Origin: Betaproteobacteria bacterium
GTDB taxonomy: Bacteria > Pseudomonadota > Gammaproteobacteria > Burkholderiales > Usitatibacteraceae
NCBI GenBank assembly: GCA_016708825.1
Contig: JADJEZ010000004.1
Location: forward strand, 62,001 to 126,000
DNA length: 64,000 nt
Direction: 5' to 3'
The notes beneath the pieces are model-generated. The model worked only from the letters and a program-made list of their open reading frames with translations. It was not told where the DNA came from and ran no database searches. Below are positions 9,132 to 18,403 of this stretch, piece by piece (positions within the stretch are counted from its first letter, which is position 1; every line of letters begins with the position of its first letter). The position numbers were made by a program, and so were the translations under genes.

Positions 9132-11096
9132 ATGTCCAGGACGCTCGCCTGCCTTGCCCTCGTGCTCGCGTGGAACTCCGCGCACGCCGCCGAGCCCGCC
9201 CGTCCCCTGATCGGTACCTACGACGCGGCAATCGTGACGCGGCTGTGCGACGAGGGGCTCGCGCGCGCCAGGGCCTCGATCGCGCGGATGGAGGCGAAGC
9301 GGGGCGGCGCCGGCTTCCTCGACGAGTGGAACCGCCTGCAGATCGAGATGGAGGACGTGGTGAACCCCATCTACCTGATGGGCAGCGTCCACCCCGACAA
9401 GGCCGTGCGGGACGCCGCCGATCCGTGCCTCACGAAGTACACGACGCTTTCGACCGAGCTTTTCCAGAGCGAGAAGCTCTTCGCCCGCGCGAAGTCGATG
9501 AAGCCGGGCAACCCGCGGCAGGCAAAGCTGCAGAAGGACGTGATCGAGGGTTTCGAGGACACGGGCGTCGCGCTGCCGGAGGGCAAGCGCAACCGCGCCA
9601 AGGAAATTTTCGACCGCCTGGAGACCCTGCGCCAGGACTTCGACAAGAGTGTCCGGGACGATCCCACGAAGGTCGTCTTCTCGCCGGCCGAGATGGAAGG
9701 CATGCCCGAGGACTACGTGAAGGCGCAGAAGCGCGACGCCGACGGCAATTACGTGCTGGGGCTGGACTACCCCGCCTACGTGCCGTTCATGAACGGCGCG
9801 AAGAGCGAGGCGGCCCGCAAGCGCTATTACCTCGCCAAGCAGCGCGAGGGCGGGGAGGGAAACCTCGGGCGCCTGGACGAGATCTTCGGCCTGCGCAAGG
9901 AGCTCGCCGCGCTCTACGACCTGCCGAGCTTCGCGCACTACTCGCTGCGCCGGAAGATGGTGGGCAAGCCCGGGACGGTCATGGCATTCCTCGCCGAGGT
10001 GAAGGGCGCGGTGACCGATCTCGAGAAGAAGGAACTCGAGGACCTGCGCGCGGAGAAGGCGAAGGACGCGGGCCGGCCGCTCGCGGAAGTGCGGATCGAG
10101 CGCTGGGACGTGAACTACTGGCAGGAGCGGGTGCGCAGGGCGCGCTACGCGATCGACCAGGAGGCGCTTCGCAAGTACTTCCCGACCGACAAGGCCATCG
10201 CTTTCACGCTGGAGCTCTCGCAGACGCTCTACGGGGTGAAGTTCGCCGAACGCAAGGTCCCCGTGTGGGATCCGGATGTCCGCTATTTCGACGTGTCCGA
10301 CGCCCGTTCCGGCGCTTTCCTCTCCGGCTTCTACCTCGACCTCTTCCCGCGCGAGGGAAAATACAACCACGCGGCGGCCTTCCCGGTGCGCGGCGTGAGC
10401 CTGCTCGCGAAGCGCACGCCGGTTTCCGTGCTGGTGACCAATTTCAACCGCAGCGGCCTGGACCACGAGGAGATGGAGACGCTGCTCCACGAGTTCGGCC
10501 ACGTGCTGCACGGCGTGCTCGCGCACCGACTACAACCCGCACGCCGGAACCAGCACGCCGCGCGACTTCGTCGAGGCGCCTTCGCAGATGTTCGAGGAAT
10601 GGGTGCGCAGAGAGCAGCCGCTCGCGCTCTTCGCGAAGGTCTGCCCGGATTGCCCGCGCCTCGCGAAGGACGACATCGCGCGCCTCCAGGCCGCGCGCCG
10701 CTACGGGCAGGGCATCCGCTACGCGCGCCAGTGGCTCTTCGCCGCCTACGACATGGCGCTCTCGACGGACCCGCAGCCGTCGATGGCCGTGTGGAAGCGC
10801 ATGGAGTCGGCAACCCCCTGGGTCACGTCGAGGGCACGATGTTCCCGGCCTCGTTCTCGCACATCGCCGCGCACTACGCGGCGGGTTACTACGGCTACAT
10901 GTGGTCGGAGGTGCTCGCGCTCGACATGCTCTCGAAGTTCTCGAAGAACCTGCTCGACCCGAAGGTCGGCCGCTTCTACCGCGACACGATCCTCGCGCAG
11001 GGCGGGCAGGTGGAGCCGGCCGACATGGTGCGCAAGTTCCTGGGGCGGGAGCCCTCGCGCGAGGCGTTCTTCGCGGAGATCACCGGCCGCCGCTAG
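9132..11096 (+). CDS. Exported M3-family oligopeptidase (frameshifted)
   Basis: Zinc metallopeptidase of family M3 (thimet oligopeptidase/Dcp/OpdA group), about 655 aa. Starts with a short signal peptide (LACLALVLAWNSAHA), so probably periplasmic. The active site LLHEFGHVLHG shows the HExxH zinc motif, and RDFVEAPSQMFEEW downstream is the family's second signature. Two frame breaks: near 10525 (just after the HExxH helix) and in the C run 10814-10818, where one more C gives ATPLGHVEGTMFPASF. Placed after a peptide importer, it would plausibly shorten oligopeptides in the same compartment. Confidence 0.88.
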   Translation: MSRTLACLALVLAWNSAHAAEPARPLIGTYDAAIVTRLCDEGLARARASIARMEAKRGGAGFLDEWNRLQIEMEDVVNPIYLMGSVHPDKAVRDAADPCLTKYTTLSTELFQSEKLFARAKSMKPGNPRQAKLQKDVIEGFEDTGVALPEGKRNRAKEIFDRLETLRQDFDKSVRDDPTKVVFSPAEMEGMPEDYVKAQKRDADGNYVLGLDYPAYVPFMNGAKSEAARKRYYLAKQREGGEGNLGRLDEIFGLRKELAALYDLPSFAHYSLRRKMVGKPGTVMAFLAEVKGAVTDLEKKELEDLRAEKAKDAGRPLAEVRIERWDVNYWQERVRRARYAIDQEALRKYFPTDKAIAFTLELSQTLYGVKFAERKVPVWDPDVRYFDVSDARSGAFLSGFYLDLFPREGKYNHAAAFPVRGVSLLAKRTPVSVLVTNFNRSGLDHEEMETLLHEFGHVLHGVLAHRLQPARRNQHAARLRRGAFADVRGMGAQRAAARALREGLPGLPAPREGRHRAPPGRAPLRAGHPLRAPVALRRLRHGALDGPAAVDGRVEAHGVGNPLGHVEGTMFPASFSHIAAHYAAGYYGYMWSEVLALDMLSKFSKNLLDPKVGRFYRDTILAQGGQVEPADMVRKFLGREPSREAFFAEITGRR

Positions 11097-11109
11097 CGCC
11101 GGGGAAACA

Positions 11110-11130
11110 CCCGCGTCCCGCGCGGGCTTT
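11110..11130 (+). terminator. Weak hairpin after the M3 peptidase
   Basis: CCCGCG-TCCCG-CGCGGG, a 6-bp GC-only stem with 5-base loop, followed by CTTTA. It lies 14 bases after the peptidase stop. A weak intrinsic terminator is plausible; the T tract is short. Confidence 0.4.
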
Positions 11131-11147
11131 AGGGCCCCCGTTGGCCT

Positions 11148-11153
11148 TATACT
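11148..11153 (+). promoter_or_regulatory. Probable -10 box of sodB
   Basis: TATACT lies 38 bases before the sodB ATG in an otherwise GC-rich gap. The best-guess -35 is poor, so confidence is modest. Confidence 0.4.
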
Positions 11154-11190
11154 TTCACCTTCCCCGAACACTTCACCACGGAGACCATCC

Positions 11191-11784
11191 ATGTTCACGC
11201 TCATGGCGCTTCCCTACGCGGAAAACGCGCTCGACCCCGTCATCTCCGCCAACACCATCGGCTTCCACCACGGCAAGCACCACAAGACCTACGTGGACAA
11301 CCTGAACAATCTCGTGAAGGGGACGGACCTCGAGGGAAAGCCCCTCGAGGACGTGGTGAAGGCCACGGCCGGGAAGGCCGACAAGGCGCCGCTCTTCAAC
11401 AACTCCGCGCAGATCTGGAACCACGACTTCTACTGGAAGAGCCTCAAGGCGGGCGGGGGCGGCGCGCCTGGCGGCAAGGTCGCCGACGCGATCAAGGATT
11501 CCTTCGGCAGCTTCGACGAGTTCAGGAAGCAGATGTCGGCCACCACGGTTTCGCAGTTCGGCAGCGGCTGGGGCTGGCTCGTGGCCGATGCGGCGGGGAA
11601 GCTCAAGATCGTGAAGACGGGCAATGCCGAGGTGCCCCTGACCCAGGGGCTGAAGCCGCTCCTCACCATCGACGTGTGGGAGCATGCGTACTACCTCGAT
11701 CACCAGAACCGCCGCGCGGACTACGTGAACGCGGTGATCGACAAGCTCCTCAACTGGGAATTCGCCGCCGCGAACCTCGGCTAG
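11191..11784 (+). CDS. sodB: Superoxide dismutase [Fe]
   Basis: 197-aa cytosolic Fe-type superoxide dismutase, converting superoxide to hydrogen peroxide and oxygen. The four metal ligands are visible: His26 (in IGFHHGKHHKTY), His78 (AQIWNHDFYW), Asp161 and His165 (DVWEHAYYLDH). Length and the AQIWNH context fit the iron rather than the manganese subgroup. The ATG at 11191 gives an N-terminus equivalent to E. coli SodB. It stands alone between the peptidase and a converging mltD gene. Confidence 0.95.
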   Translation: MFTLMALPYAENALDPVISANTIGFHHGKHHKTYVDNLNNLVKGTDLEGKPLEDVVKATAGKADKAPLFNNSAQIWNHDFYWKSLKAGGGGAPGGKVADAIKDSFGSFDEFRKQMSATTVSQFGSGWGWLVADAAGKLKIVKTGNAEVPLTQGLKPLLTIDVWEHAYYLDHQNRRADYVNAVIDKLLNWEFAAANLG

Positions 11785-11819
11785 CGCCGCGCCCGGACAG
11801 GGGGCGTTCACCGGTTGCG

Positions 11820-11884
11820 GAAACCGGGGAGCGTCCCCTTTCTTTGGCCTTGTGGATTCCGGGAAACGGGGAGCGTCCCCAATT
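11820..11884. repeat. Two copies of a short REP-like palindromic unit
   Basis: The 13-mer GGGGAGCGTCCCC, a near-palindrome with 5-bp arms, occurs at 11826-11838 and again at 11868-11880. Each copy is preceded by a GAAAC-type flank, with a 42-base period. The pair fills most of the space between the convergent sodB and mltD genes. This resembles REP elements mobilised by RAYT (TnpA-REP) transposases. No RAYT gene is in the window, and I found no third copy. Confidence 0.55.
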
Positions 11885-11899
11885 CCGGCGCGTGCGAGC

Positions 11900-13240
11900 C
11901 TAGTGCAGGCGCAGGCGCAATCCGGGCTGGATGATGGCGCGGGCCGTGAGGTTGTTCAACTGCAGCAGGTCCGGCACCGCCCGGCCGAACTGCCTGGCGA
12001 TTCCGTAGAGAGTGTCACCCGCCTGCACCGTGTAGACCCCCGCGGAACGGGACTGCGCCGGGGGCCTGTCGGGCGACGGCGGCGCGGCCGGCTCCTGGCG
12101 GGCGGCGACAGCCGGCGGGCTCGCCTTGCCCCGACCCGGCACCAGTATCGGCTGCGATGCCGTGAGCCGGCCCTTCCGGTTCACGTGCAGGTTGTTCGCC
12201 TGGCGCAGGGCGGAGCCCGTGAGCCCGTGGCGCCTGGCGATGGCGTCGATGGATTCGCCCTTCCTGCCCTGGATGGTGTTCCATGTGACGAGCGGCCGGT
12301 CCCAGTTCTCGAGGTTCTCGCGGAACTGCTCCGCCTTGTCGAGCGGCAACACCAGGGTGCCCGTGTGCGCCATGGCCACGGGCTTGTTGTGGGAGGGATT
12401 GAGCGCGACGAACTCGTCCTCGGGCATGCCCGCGAGCTTCGCCGCGAGCTTCACGTCGATCTTCGCCGGCGCCTCGACGGTGGTGAAGTAGGGCTGGTCG
12501 GGAATCGACTCGAGGTCGATGCCGTAAAGGCCCGGGGAGAGCACGATGTTCTTCACCGCCACGAGCTTGGGCACGTAGTTCGTCGTCTCCGGCGGCAGCT
12601 TGAGGCTCAGGTAGTCGGTGGGCAGGCCGCGGCGCTGGTTGGCGGCGATCGCGCGCCCCACGCAGCCCTCGCCGCAATTGTAGGCGGCGAGCGCCAGCTC
12701 CCAGTTGCCGAACTGGTCGTGGAGCTTCTGCAGGTAGTTCAACGCCGCGTGGGTGGCGGCGACGATGTCGCGGCGGTTGTCCTTCCACCAGTCCTGCGCG
12801 AGGCCGTAGTTCTTGCCCGTGGACGGGATGAACTGCCAGAGGCCCGATGCGCGGGAGCGCGAGTAGGCGTGCGGATTGAACGCGCTCTCGACCACCGGCA
12901 GCAGCGCGATCTCGGTGGGCATGCCGCGCTTCTCGACTTCCTCCACGATGTGGTGCAGGTAGCGGCTTCCCCGGTCGACGAAGCGCTTGATGTAGTCGGG
13001 GCGGTTCGCGTACCAGGTCTCGTGCTCGAGGACTCGCGGGGAATCCAGCGGCTCCAGGAGAAAGCCCCTGCGCACGCGCTGCCACAGGTCCGGGTCCGGC
13101 ATCGGCACGGCCGGCTCGTCGAAGGCATCCGGGATCCGGGGCGCAGCGCCCCCCGTCGCGGCAGGCGGGGCGGCGAGGGCGCTGCTCGCAGCCAGCGCGC
13201 ACAGCAGGGCCAGGAACTTCAGAATTCGCCTCCGAATCAT
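11900..13240 (-). CDS. mltD: Membrane-bound lytic murein transglycosylase D with LysM domains
   Basis: 446-aa peptidoglycan-cleaving transglycosylase. It has a signal peptide (LKFLALLCALAASSALA), then a family 1 SLT domain. The catalytic glutamate is Glu118 in ALLPVVESAF, followed by SGLWQFIPSTGKNYGL and, further on, AAYNCGEGCV. A LysM-like module lies near residue 320 and a clear LysM (YTVQAGDTLYGIARQFG) at the C-terminus, both binding peptidoglycan. Length agrees with E. coli MltD (452 aa). It acts in cell-wall remodelling in the periplasm. Confidence 0.93.
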   Translation of the reverse strand: MIRRRILKFLALLCALAASSALAAPPAATGGAAPRIPDAFDEPAVPMPDPDLWQRVRRGFLLEPLDSPRVLEHETWYANRPDYIKRFVDRGSRYLHHIVEEVEKRGMPTEIALLPVVESAFNPHAYSRSRASGLWQFIPSTGKNYGLAQDWWKDNRRDIVAATHAALNYLQKLHDQFGNWELALAAYNCGEGCVGRAIAANQRRGLPTDYLSLKLPPETTNYVPKLVAVKNIVLSPGLYGIDLESIPDQPYFTTVEAPAKIDVKLAAKLAGMPEDEFVALNPSHNKPVAMAHTGTLVLPLDKAEQFRENLENWDRPLVTWNTIQGRKGESIDAIARRHGLTGSALRQANNLHVNRKGRLTASQPILVPGRGKASPPAVAARQEPAAPPSPDRPPAQSRSAGVYTVQAGDTLYGIARQFGRAVPDLLQLNNLTARAIIQPGLRLRLH

Positions 13241-13306
13241 TGTCTTAATTATTGTTTTCTATGAATAATTTCATGCTACGCCGCCCCGGCACTCGCGTCA
13301 AATCGC
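13241..13306. promoter_or_regulatory. AT-rich mltD promoter region with inverted repeat
   Basis: This 66-base gap is one of the few AT-rich spots in the window. It holds the inverted repeat AATTATT (13247-13253) / AATAATT (13264-13270) with a 10-base spacer, immediately upstream of the mltD ATG. It may be a promoter UP/-10 region or a binding site, or a terminator for the gene ending at 13307. Confidence 0.4.
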
Positions 13307-14530
13307 CTACAGGACCAGGGCCAGGTCGCGCAGCAGCGCACCCGGCGTGCGAAGCGACGCGGTGTTTCGCGCCCCGTAGGTGCCGCCCTGGAGCAACAGG
13401 TCGCGCTCCCGCGTGAGCGCCTCCAGCTCGGAGCCGAGCATGCGGAAGGCGGTGTCGTCGAAGCGCATCACGTTCGCCGGCGCGCGGATCTCGCCGCCCT
13501 CCACCCAGAAGGAGGCGAAGCGCGTCATGCCGGTCAACCGGCACGCCGAGCGATCGGAAAAGTTGAGGTACCAGAGGTTGCCCACGTAGATGCCGCGATC
13601 GAGTGCTTCGAGGACGCCGTCGCGCGGAAGTTCACCGGCGCCGAGATCGAGGGACTCGGGCGTCTCCTCGGCGTTGGCGCCGTTGGTCGCGACGCCGAAT
13701 TCCTTCGCGGAGCGCGGCGAGACGAGCGCGCCCGCGAGCCTGCCCTGCCGCACGAGTTCCACGCGCCCGGGCCGCACGAAACCCTCGCGCTGGAATCCCG
13801 TGGCGAGCCCCTCGGCCGTGTTCTCGGCGATCGTCACGCGCGGATCGAACTGCGCGCCAGCCTCGGCCATGCGCATGAGCGGGCTGTGCTTGGTGCGCTG
13901 GCTCTTCAGGCCGAAGCCGCCCCAGCAGAGCATGCCCATCACGTCCTCCATCGCCGCGGGCGCGAGGTAGGCGCGGTAGTGTCCCGGGTCGAGCGTGCGG
14001 GCGGGCGTGCCCAGCAGCGCCAGCTGTTCGCGCGCGAAGCGCATGCGCGTGGCGAAGGCCTGCTCCTCCCAGCGCGCGCCGGCATAGGAACTCTTCACCG
14101 CCTTGTCGCGGTCGTGGTACAGGCACCAGTCGAAATTGAAGTTGTCCACGCGCTGCCAGTTGCGCTGGCCGAGCGTGCTGGCGAAGCCCTCGTAGATGGG
14201 GCCGCCCGCGTAGAGCCCCACGAGGTCGAGGCCCCGGCCCGCCTCGAGCACCGCGTCGATCACGAAGGCGGCGTCGGGGATCTCTCCCGGCGACTCGCGC
14301 TCGGTGCTCTCCGGCGAGTCGGGCAGGAGGAGGTAGGGATCGACCGGCGCCTCGCCGATGTCCTGGCGAAGCGAGGCGAGCATCGCCTTGAGCGTCTCCC
14401 GGTCCGCGCCGGCCTCGCCCGGCAGCGTGGAGGTGGCTTCGGCACGGCGGCCGTCGCGCACCAGCGTGAGCGTCCAGCGGGCCTGCAGCACGGCCGTGGC
14501 CTGGCGGACCGCGCTCCGGTTGAAGCGCTC
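13307..14530 (-). pseudogene. PmbA/TldE-like protein, N-terminus missing
   Basis: C-terminal about 408 aa of a TldD/PmbA-family protein (the family processes small peptides and antitoxins, usually as a TldD-TldE heterodimer). Recognisable blocks include FNRSAVRQA at the break, GLYAGGPIYEGFASTLGQRNW, and GNLWYLNFSDRSACRLTGMTRFASFWVEGGEI towards the end. It lacks the HExxxH metal motif, as expected of the PmbA/TldE partner. The usual first 35-40 residues and start codon are absent. The preceding bases belong to tldD in another frame, so as it stands the gene cannot be expressed normally. Confidence 0.75.
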
Positions 14531-15783
14531 TTCACCACCTCCGCGAGCCTGCCGCCGCGGATCACGCGGCCCCATTCGCAGCCGAACTGGAACTTGTTTC
14601 GCGAGTCGTCGATGGACCAGGACCCGTTGGTGCGCATCATGACCCCGAAGTCGATCGCGGCGACGAGTTCGTCGAGCGTCGAGGCGCCGGGCTCGACGTT
14701 CAGGTTGGCCATGCGGTCTATGGGCGCGCGGTTCCACGCGCAGGCGCGTGTGTTGGCCACGCCCGCGATGCCGGCGCGTGCCTGGGATATCGCCCCGCCC
14801 AGCGGGCGCTCGAGGATGCCCTTGCGGATGAGGTGCCGGCGCTCGGCGGGAAGGCCGTCGTCGTCCCAGCCGTAGCTCGCGTACTCCTGCCGCCGCGCGG
14901 GATCGAAGGTCACGTCGAGCAGCTCCGAGCCGTAGCGATAGGCACCGAACATGTCGAGCGTGACGAAGCTGGTCCCGGCGAAGTTGCGCTCGTCGCCGAG
15001 AATGCGGTCGAGCTCCAGGGGGTGCCCGATGGACTCGTGGATCTGCAGCATCATCTGGTCGGGCATGAGAAGGACATCCATCTTCCCGGCGGGGCAGTTG
15101 GGGGCGGCGAGGAGTTCCAGCGCGCCTTCGGCCACCGAGCGGCCGCTTCCCTCCAGGCCGAAGGAGTCGAGGATCTCCAGCCCGCCCTGCCGGCAGTAGC
15201 CGTTGTCGCGGCCGCCGCGGGTGCGCGTCTGCGTCTCGCCGCGGGCATGGGCGGTCGCGGACAGGTTGGGCACGAGGTAGCGGAACTCCTGCTCCACCTC
15301 GGCGCCGTCGGCCGTGAAATAGGCCTGCCGCGTGCGCGTGGTCCAGAGGCTCGCCTCCCAGTCGACGATCCGCGCATCGATCCGGCAATGCCTCGCCTCC
15401 TGGGCGAGGAGTTCGAGCTTCTCGCGGCGCGTCAGGCGCGCGGGATCGTCTCCCGTGGGGCCGGCGTAGCGACCCTTCGGTCGCGGCATGGCAACGCTGC
15501 CGTAGTCGACCACGCTGCGGCCCGCGGTGAGCCCGGCCAGCCGCACCGCCCGCGCGGCTGCGGCGCGCAGCCCGGAAGGCGTGAGGTCGCTGGTGGCGGC
15601 GTAGCCCAGGCCGCCCCGGTGGATCACCGTGAGCATCGCGCCGCGGTCGATCGAGGTTCGCGGGGGCTCGGCGATATCCTGGCGGACGGTGAGAAGCTCG
15701 GAAGTCTCCTCCATGAAGCGCAAGGCGCAGAAGTCGACGGCAGGAGCGATGGCACGGAAGTCGCGCGCGAGGGTGTCGAGCAT
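14531..15783 (-). pseudogene. tldD: TldD-like metalloprotease, C-terminus missing
   Basis: About 417 aa of TldD, the catalytic partner of the TldD/TldE metalloprotease complex. The zinc site IHESIGHPLELDR is intact, and the chain runs to GCEWGRVIRGGRLAEVVK. There the family normally continues about 60 more residues (the ...NPNYRG... to C-terminus block). Instead the sequence passes, out of frame, into the middle of the PmbA-like gene. ATG at 15783 is chosen because the family N-terminus begins here. This may be an assembly deletion, since the two genes are paralogues. Confidence 0.75.
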
Positions 15784-15832
15784 GGAAGCTCCGGGAAAAG
15801 AGCGGCCGCCCGGTGGGCGGCCAGTGCACATT

Positions 15833-16339
15833 CTACGACGCAGCGCCGGGGACGCTTGACTGGCGGGCGAGCGCGGAGAACTCCGGCTCGGTCATGCGCA
15901 CGAGCTGCCATTCCGGCAGCAGCTTGCCGCCGAGGGATTCGTAGAACCGGATCGAGGGCTCGTTCCAGTCCAGGACGCGCCATTCGAAGCGCCCGCAGCG
16001 GCGCTCCGCGGCGAGCCCCGCGAGGTGGCCGAGGATCGCCTTGCCGATGCCCGCTCCGCGATGCTCTGGCTCCACGAAGACGTCCTCGAGGTAGAGCCCC
16101 GGCCGGCACAGGAAGGTCGAGAACGTGGTGAAGAAGAGCGCGAATCCCACCGCGCGGCCGGAACGCTCGGCCATCAGCGCCTCGCACGCGGGCCGCTCGC
16201 CGAAGAGCGCCTCGTGCAGTCCTTCGGGCGAAGGTGCCGCCTGGTGGGAGAGCTTCTCGTATTCGGCCAGCGCGAGGATGAGCCGGTTGAGCTCCGCGCA
16301 GTCGCCCGGCTCCGCCCGGCGCAGGATGAAGTCGGCCAT
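15833..16339 (-). CDS. GNAT-family N-acetyltransferase
   Basis: 168-aa acetyl-CoA-dependent acetyltransferase with the GNAT fold. The acetyl-CoA loop is seen as EHRGAGIGKAILGHLA (Q/RxxGxG/A motif), preceded by beta-4 LYLEDVFVEP and followed by NEPSIRFYESLGG. It resembles diamine/thialysine acetyltransferases (SAT-like; LEDVFVEPEHRG), but the substrate is not determined. It begins 2 bases after gloB, in the same orientation. A longer start at 16363 (MEERLPLTMADF) would overlap gloB. Confidence 0.85.
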   Translation of the reverse strand: MADFILRRAEPGDCAELNRLILALAEYEKLSHQAAPSPEGLHEALFGERPACEALMAERSGRAVGFALFFTTFSTFLCRPGLYLEDVFVEPEHRGAGIGKAILGHLAGLAAERRCGRFEWRVLDWNEPSIRFYESLGGKLLPEWQLVRMTEPEFSALARQSSVPGAAS

Positions 16340-16341
16340 GG

Positions 16342-17109
16342 TCAGCGGAAGTCGTTCTTCCATTGCCGCACCGCGGTGAAGACTTCCACCGGCGTGGCAA
16401 GCCGGCGGCCCGCGTGCCGGGACGCGGCGGCCGCGATCTCCGGAGACGCCGAGCGCAGGAAGGGGTTGGTGTCGAGTTCGACGGCGATGGTCGATGGCAC
16501 GGTTGGCCGGCCGGCGGCACGTGAGGCCGCATCGCGGGCCTTGCGCTCGGCGAGCATCGCGTTGCCGGGTTCCACCGCCTGCGCGAAGCGGATGTTCGAC
16601 AGCGTGTACTCGTGGGCGCAGTAGACGCGCGTGTCGGGCGGGAGCGCGGCAAGCTTGGCGAGCGAGGCGAGCATCTGCGCGGGAGTGCCTTCGAAGAGCC
16701 GGCCGCAACCGCAGGCGAACAGCGTGTCGCCGCAGAACACGAATCCCTCGCCCACGTAGGCGATGTGCCCCGCCGTATGTCCAGGCACGTCCAGCACCGC
16801 GAGCTCCAGGCCGAGCCCGGGCACGGTGAGGCGATCGCCTTCGGCGAGCGTCGTGGTGAGCCCCGCGATGCGCTCTCCCGCGGGCCCGAAGACCTCGCAC
16901 TTCCAGCGCGCCGCGAGTGCCGCGAGGCCGCCGACGTGGTCGCCGTGGTGGTGCGTGGCGAGGATCGCGGTGAGGGCAAGGCCGCGCGACTCGAGGAAGG
17001 CCTGCACGGGTGCGGCATCTCCCGGGTCGACGACCGCGGCGTTGCGGCCATCCTCGATGACCCACAGGTAGTTGTCCTCGAACGCGGCGACGGGGTGGAT
17101 CTGCACCAT
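16342..17109 (-). CDS. gloB: Hydroxyacylglutathione hydrolase (glyoxalase II)
   Basis: 255-aa metallo-beta-lactamase-fold enzyme that hydrolyses S-lactoylglutathione to lactate and glutathione, the last step of methylglyoxal detoxification. The binuclear metal motif is present as ATHHHGDHVGG near residue 50, with further metal His/Asp in VPGHTAGH and FCGDTLF. The C-terminal glyoxalase II domain has CAHEYTLSNIRFA. Length is typical (about 250 aa). It is divergent from the methyltransferase gene at 17136, leaving only a 26-base gap. Confidence 0.94.
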   Translation of the reverse strand: MVQIHPVAAFEDNYLWVIEDGRNAAVVDPGDAAPVQAFLESRGLALTAILATHHHGDHVGGLAALAARWKCEVFGPAGERIAGLTTTLAEGDRLTVPGLGLELAVLDVPGHTAGHIAYVGEGFVFCGDTLFACGCGRLFEGTPAQMLASLAKLAALPPDTRVYCAHEYTLSNIRFAQAVEPGNAMLAERKARDAASRAAGRPTVPSTIAVELDTNPFLRSASPEIAAAASRHAGRRLATPVEVFTAVRQWKNDFR

Positions 17110-17135
17110 GGACGCGAGTCTATTAGAATTGGCCC

Positions 17136-17887
17136 ATGACGACCAACACGCTCGCCGGCTGGTTCGGCACGCCGCTCGGGGCCTACCTCCTCGCGAAGGA
17201 GCGCGCGTACCTGGACGACGTGACGCCGGACCTCTTCGGGTTCCACGCGCTGCAGCTGGGGCTGCCGCAATTCGACCTGCTGCGCGAGAACCGCATCACG
17301 CACCGCCTGGCGATAGACGCGGGCGAGGGCGCGAACGTGCGCGCCAGGTGCCACGAGTTGCCCATCGCCACGCAATCCATCGACCTCGCGCTGCTTCCGC
17401 ACGTGCTCGAATTCGCGGAGGAGCCGCACGCCGTCCTTCGCGAGATCGACCGCGTGATGATGCCCGAGGGCCGTCTCGTCATCCTGGGCTTCAACCCGTG
17501 GAGCCTGTGGGGCCTGAGGAGCGTCATGGGCCCGGCACGCCACGAGACGCCGTGGAACGGCAAGTTCGTCTCGCTCCTGCGCGTGAAGGACTGGCTCGCA
17601 CTCCTGGGCTTCGAGGTTTCCGCCGGCCGGCTCGTCTGCTACGTGCCGCCGGTGAAAAAGGAGAAGTGGCGCCGGCGCCTGGCGTTCATGGAACCCGCGG
17701 GCGATCGCTGGTGGGCAGTGGGAGGCGCGGTGTACATGCTCCAGGCCATCAAGCGCGTGCGCGGCGTGCGCCTGCTCACGCCGGCGTGGCACGAGGCGGT
17801 GGCCGCGAGAAGCGCGTGGCCCTGGTCGCCAAGCGCGAGGGCGCGGCCACACCGTCGCGCGCCGGTTCCCTGCGCGTCGTCAAGTGA
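17136..17887 (+). CDS. SAM-dependent methyltransferase, class I (3' frameshift)
   Basis: About 250-aa methyltransferase-domain protein of the type usually encoded opposite gloB and next to rnhA in Betaproteobacteria. A conserved N-terminus (GWFGTPLGAYLLAKERAYLDD) precedes a Rossmann part in which the post-motif I sequence DLALLPHVLEFAEEPHAVLREIDRVMMPEGRL is clear. The glycine-rich SAM loop is degenerate. The substrate is unknown. Adding one A at 17810-17811 restores the ending AVAARKRVALVAKRE...LRVVK and puts the stop at 17885-17887, overlapping the rnhA GTG. Confidence 0.8.
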
Positions 17888-18348
17888 GCGTGCCCCGCAG
17901 CGAAGCTGCCGCGGCAGCGGTCGAGATCTACACCGACGGCGCATGCAAGGGCAACCCCGGGCCCGGGGGGTGGGGCGCCCTGCTCACGTTCGACGGAAAG
18001 GAGCGCGAGCTCTTCGGCGGAGAGGATGCGACCACCAACAACCGGATGGAGCTCACTGCCGTGATCGAGGCGCTCTCCGCCCTCACGCGAGGAAGCCGCG
18101 TCGTGATCCACACCGACTCGCAGTACGTCCAGAAGGGCATTACGGAATGGATCCGCGGGTGGAAGGCAAAGGGCTGGCGCACCGCCGCGAAGACGCCGGT
18201 GAAGAACGTGGACCTCTGGAAGCGGCTGGACGAGCTGGCGTCGCGGCACGAGATCGACTGGAAGTGGGTGAAGGGGCACGCGGGGCACGACGGAAACGAG
18301 CGGGCCGACGCGCTCGCCAATCGCGGCGTGCCTTCCGGACCGGAATGA
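17884..18348 (+). CDS. rnhA: Ribonuclease HI
   Basis: 154-aa endonuclease that degrades the RNA strand of RNA-DNA hybrids. Catalytic acidic residues are seen in IYTDGACKGNPGPGGWG (Asp), TTNNRMELTAVIEAL (Glu), IHTDSQYV (Asp) and GHDGNERADALA (Asp), with the His loop WVKGHAGH. The start is GTG at 17884, overlapping the methyltransferase stop by 4 bases, which implies translational coupling. Size matches E. coli RNase HI (155 aa). Confidence 0.95.
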   Translation: MSVPRSEAAAAAVEIYTDGACKGNPGPGGWGALLTFDGKERELFGGEDATTNNRMELTAVIEALSALTRGSRVVIHTDSQYVQKGITEWIRGWKAKGWRTAAKTPVKNVDLWKRLDELASRHEIDWKWVKGHAGHDGNERADALANRGVPSGPE

Positions 18349-18403
18349 AGAGAGGAGCGGGAATGCGGGCAGGCGCCTTTCCGGCAGGGGACGCGGAGCC
18401 GCG

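Noticed and set aside
13307..15829. Single 840-aa minus-strand protein
   Set aside because: Its first half is antisense-composition shadow of the TldD-like gene. Only the part after about 14530 has family similarity, so tldD and the pmbA-like remnant are annotated separately.
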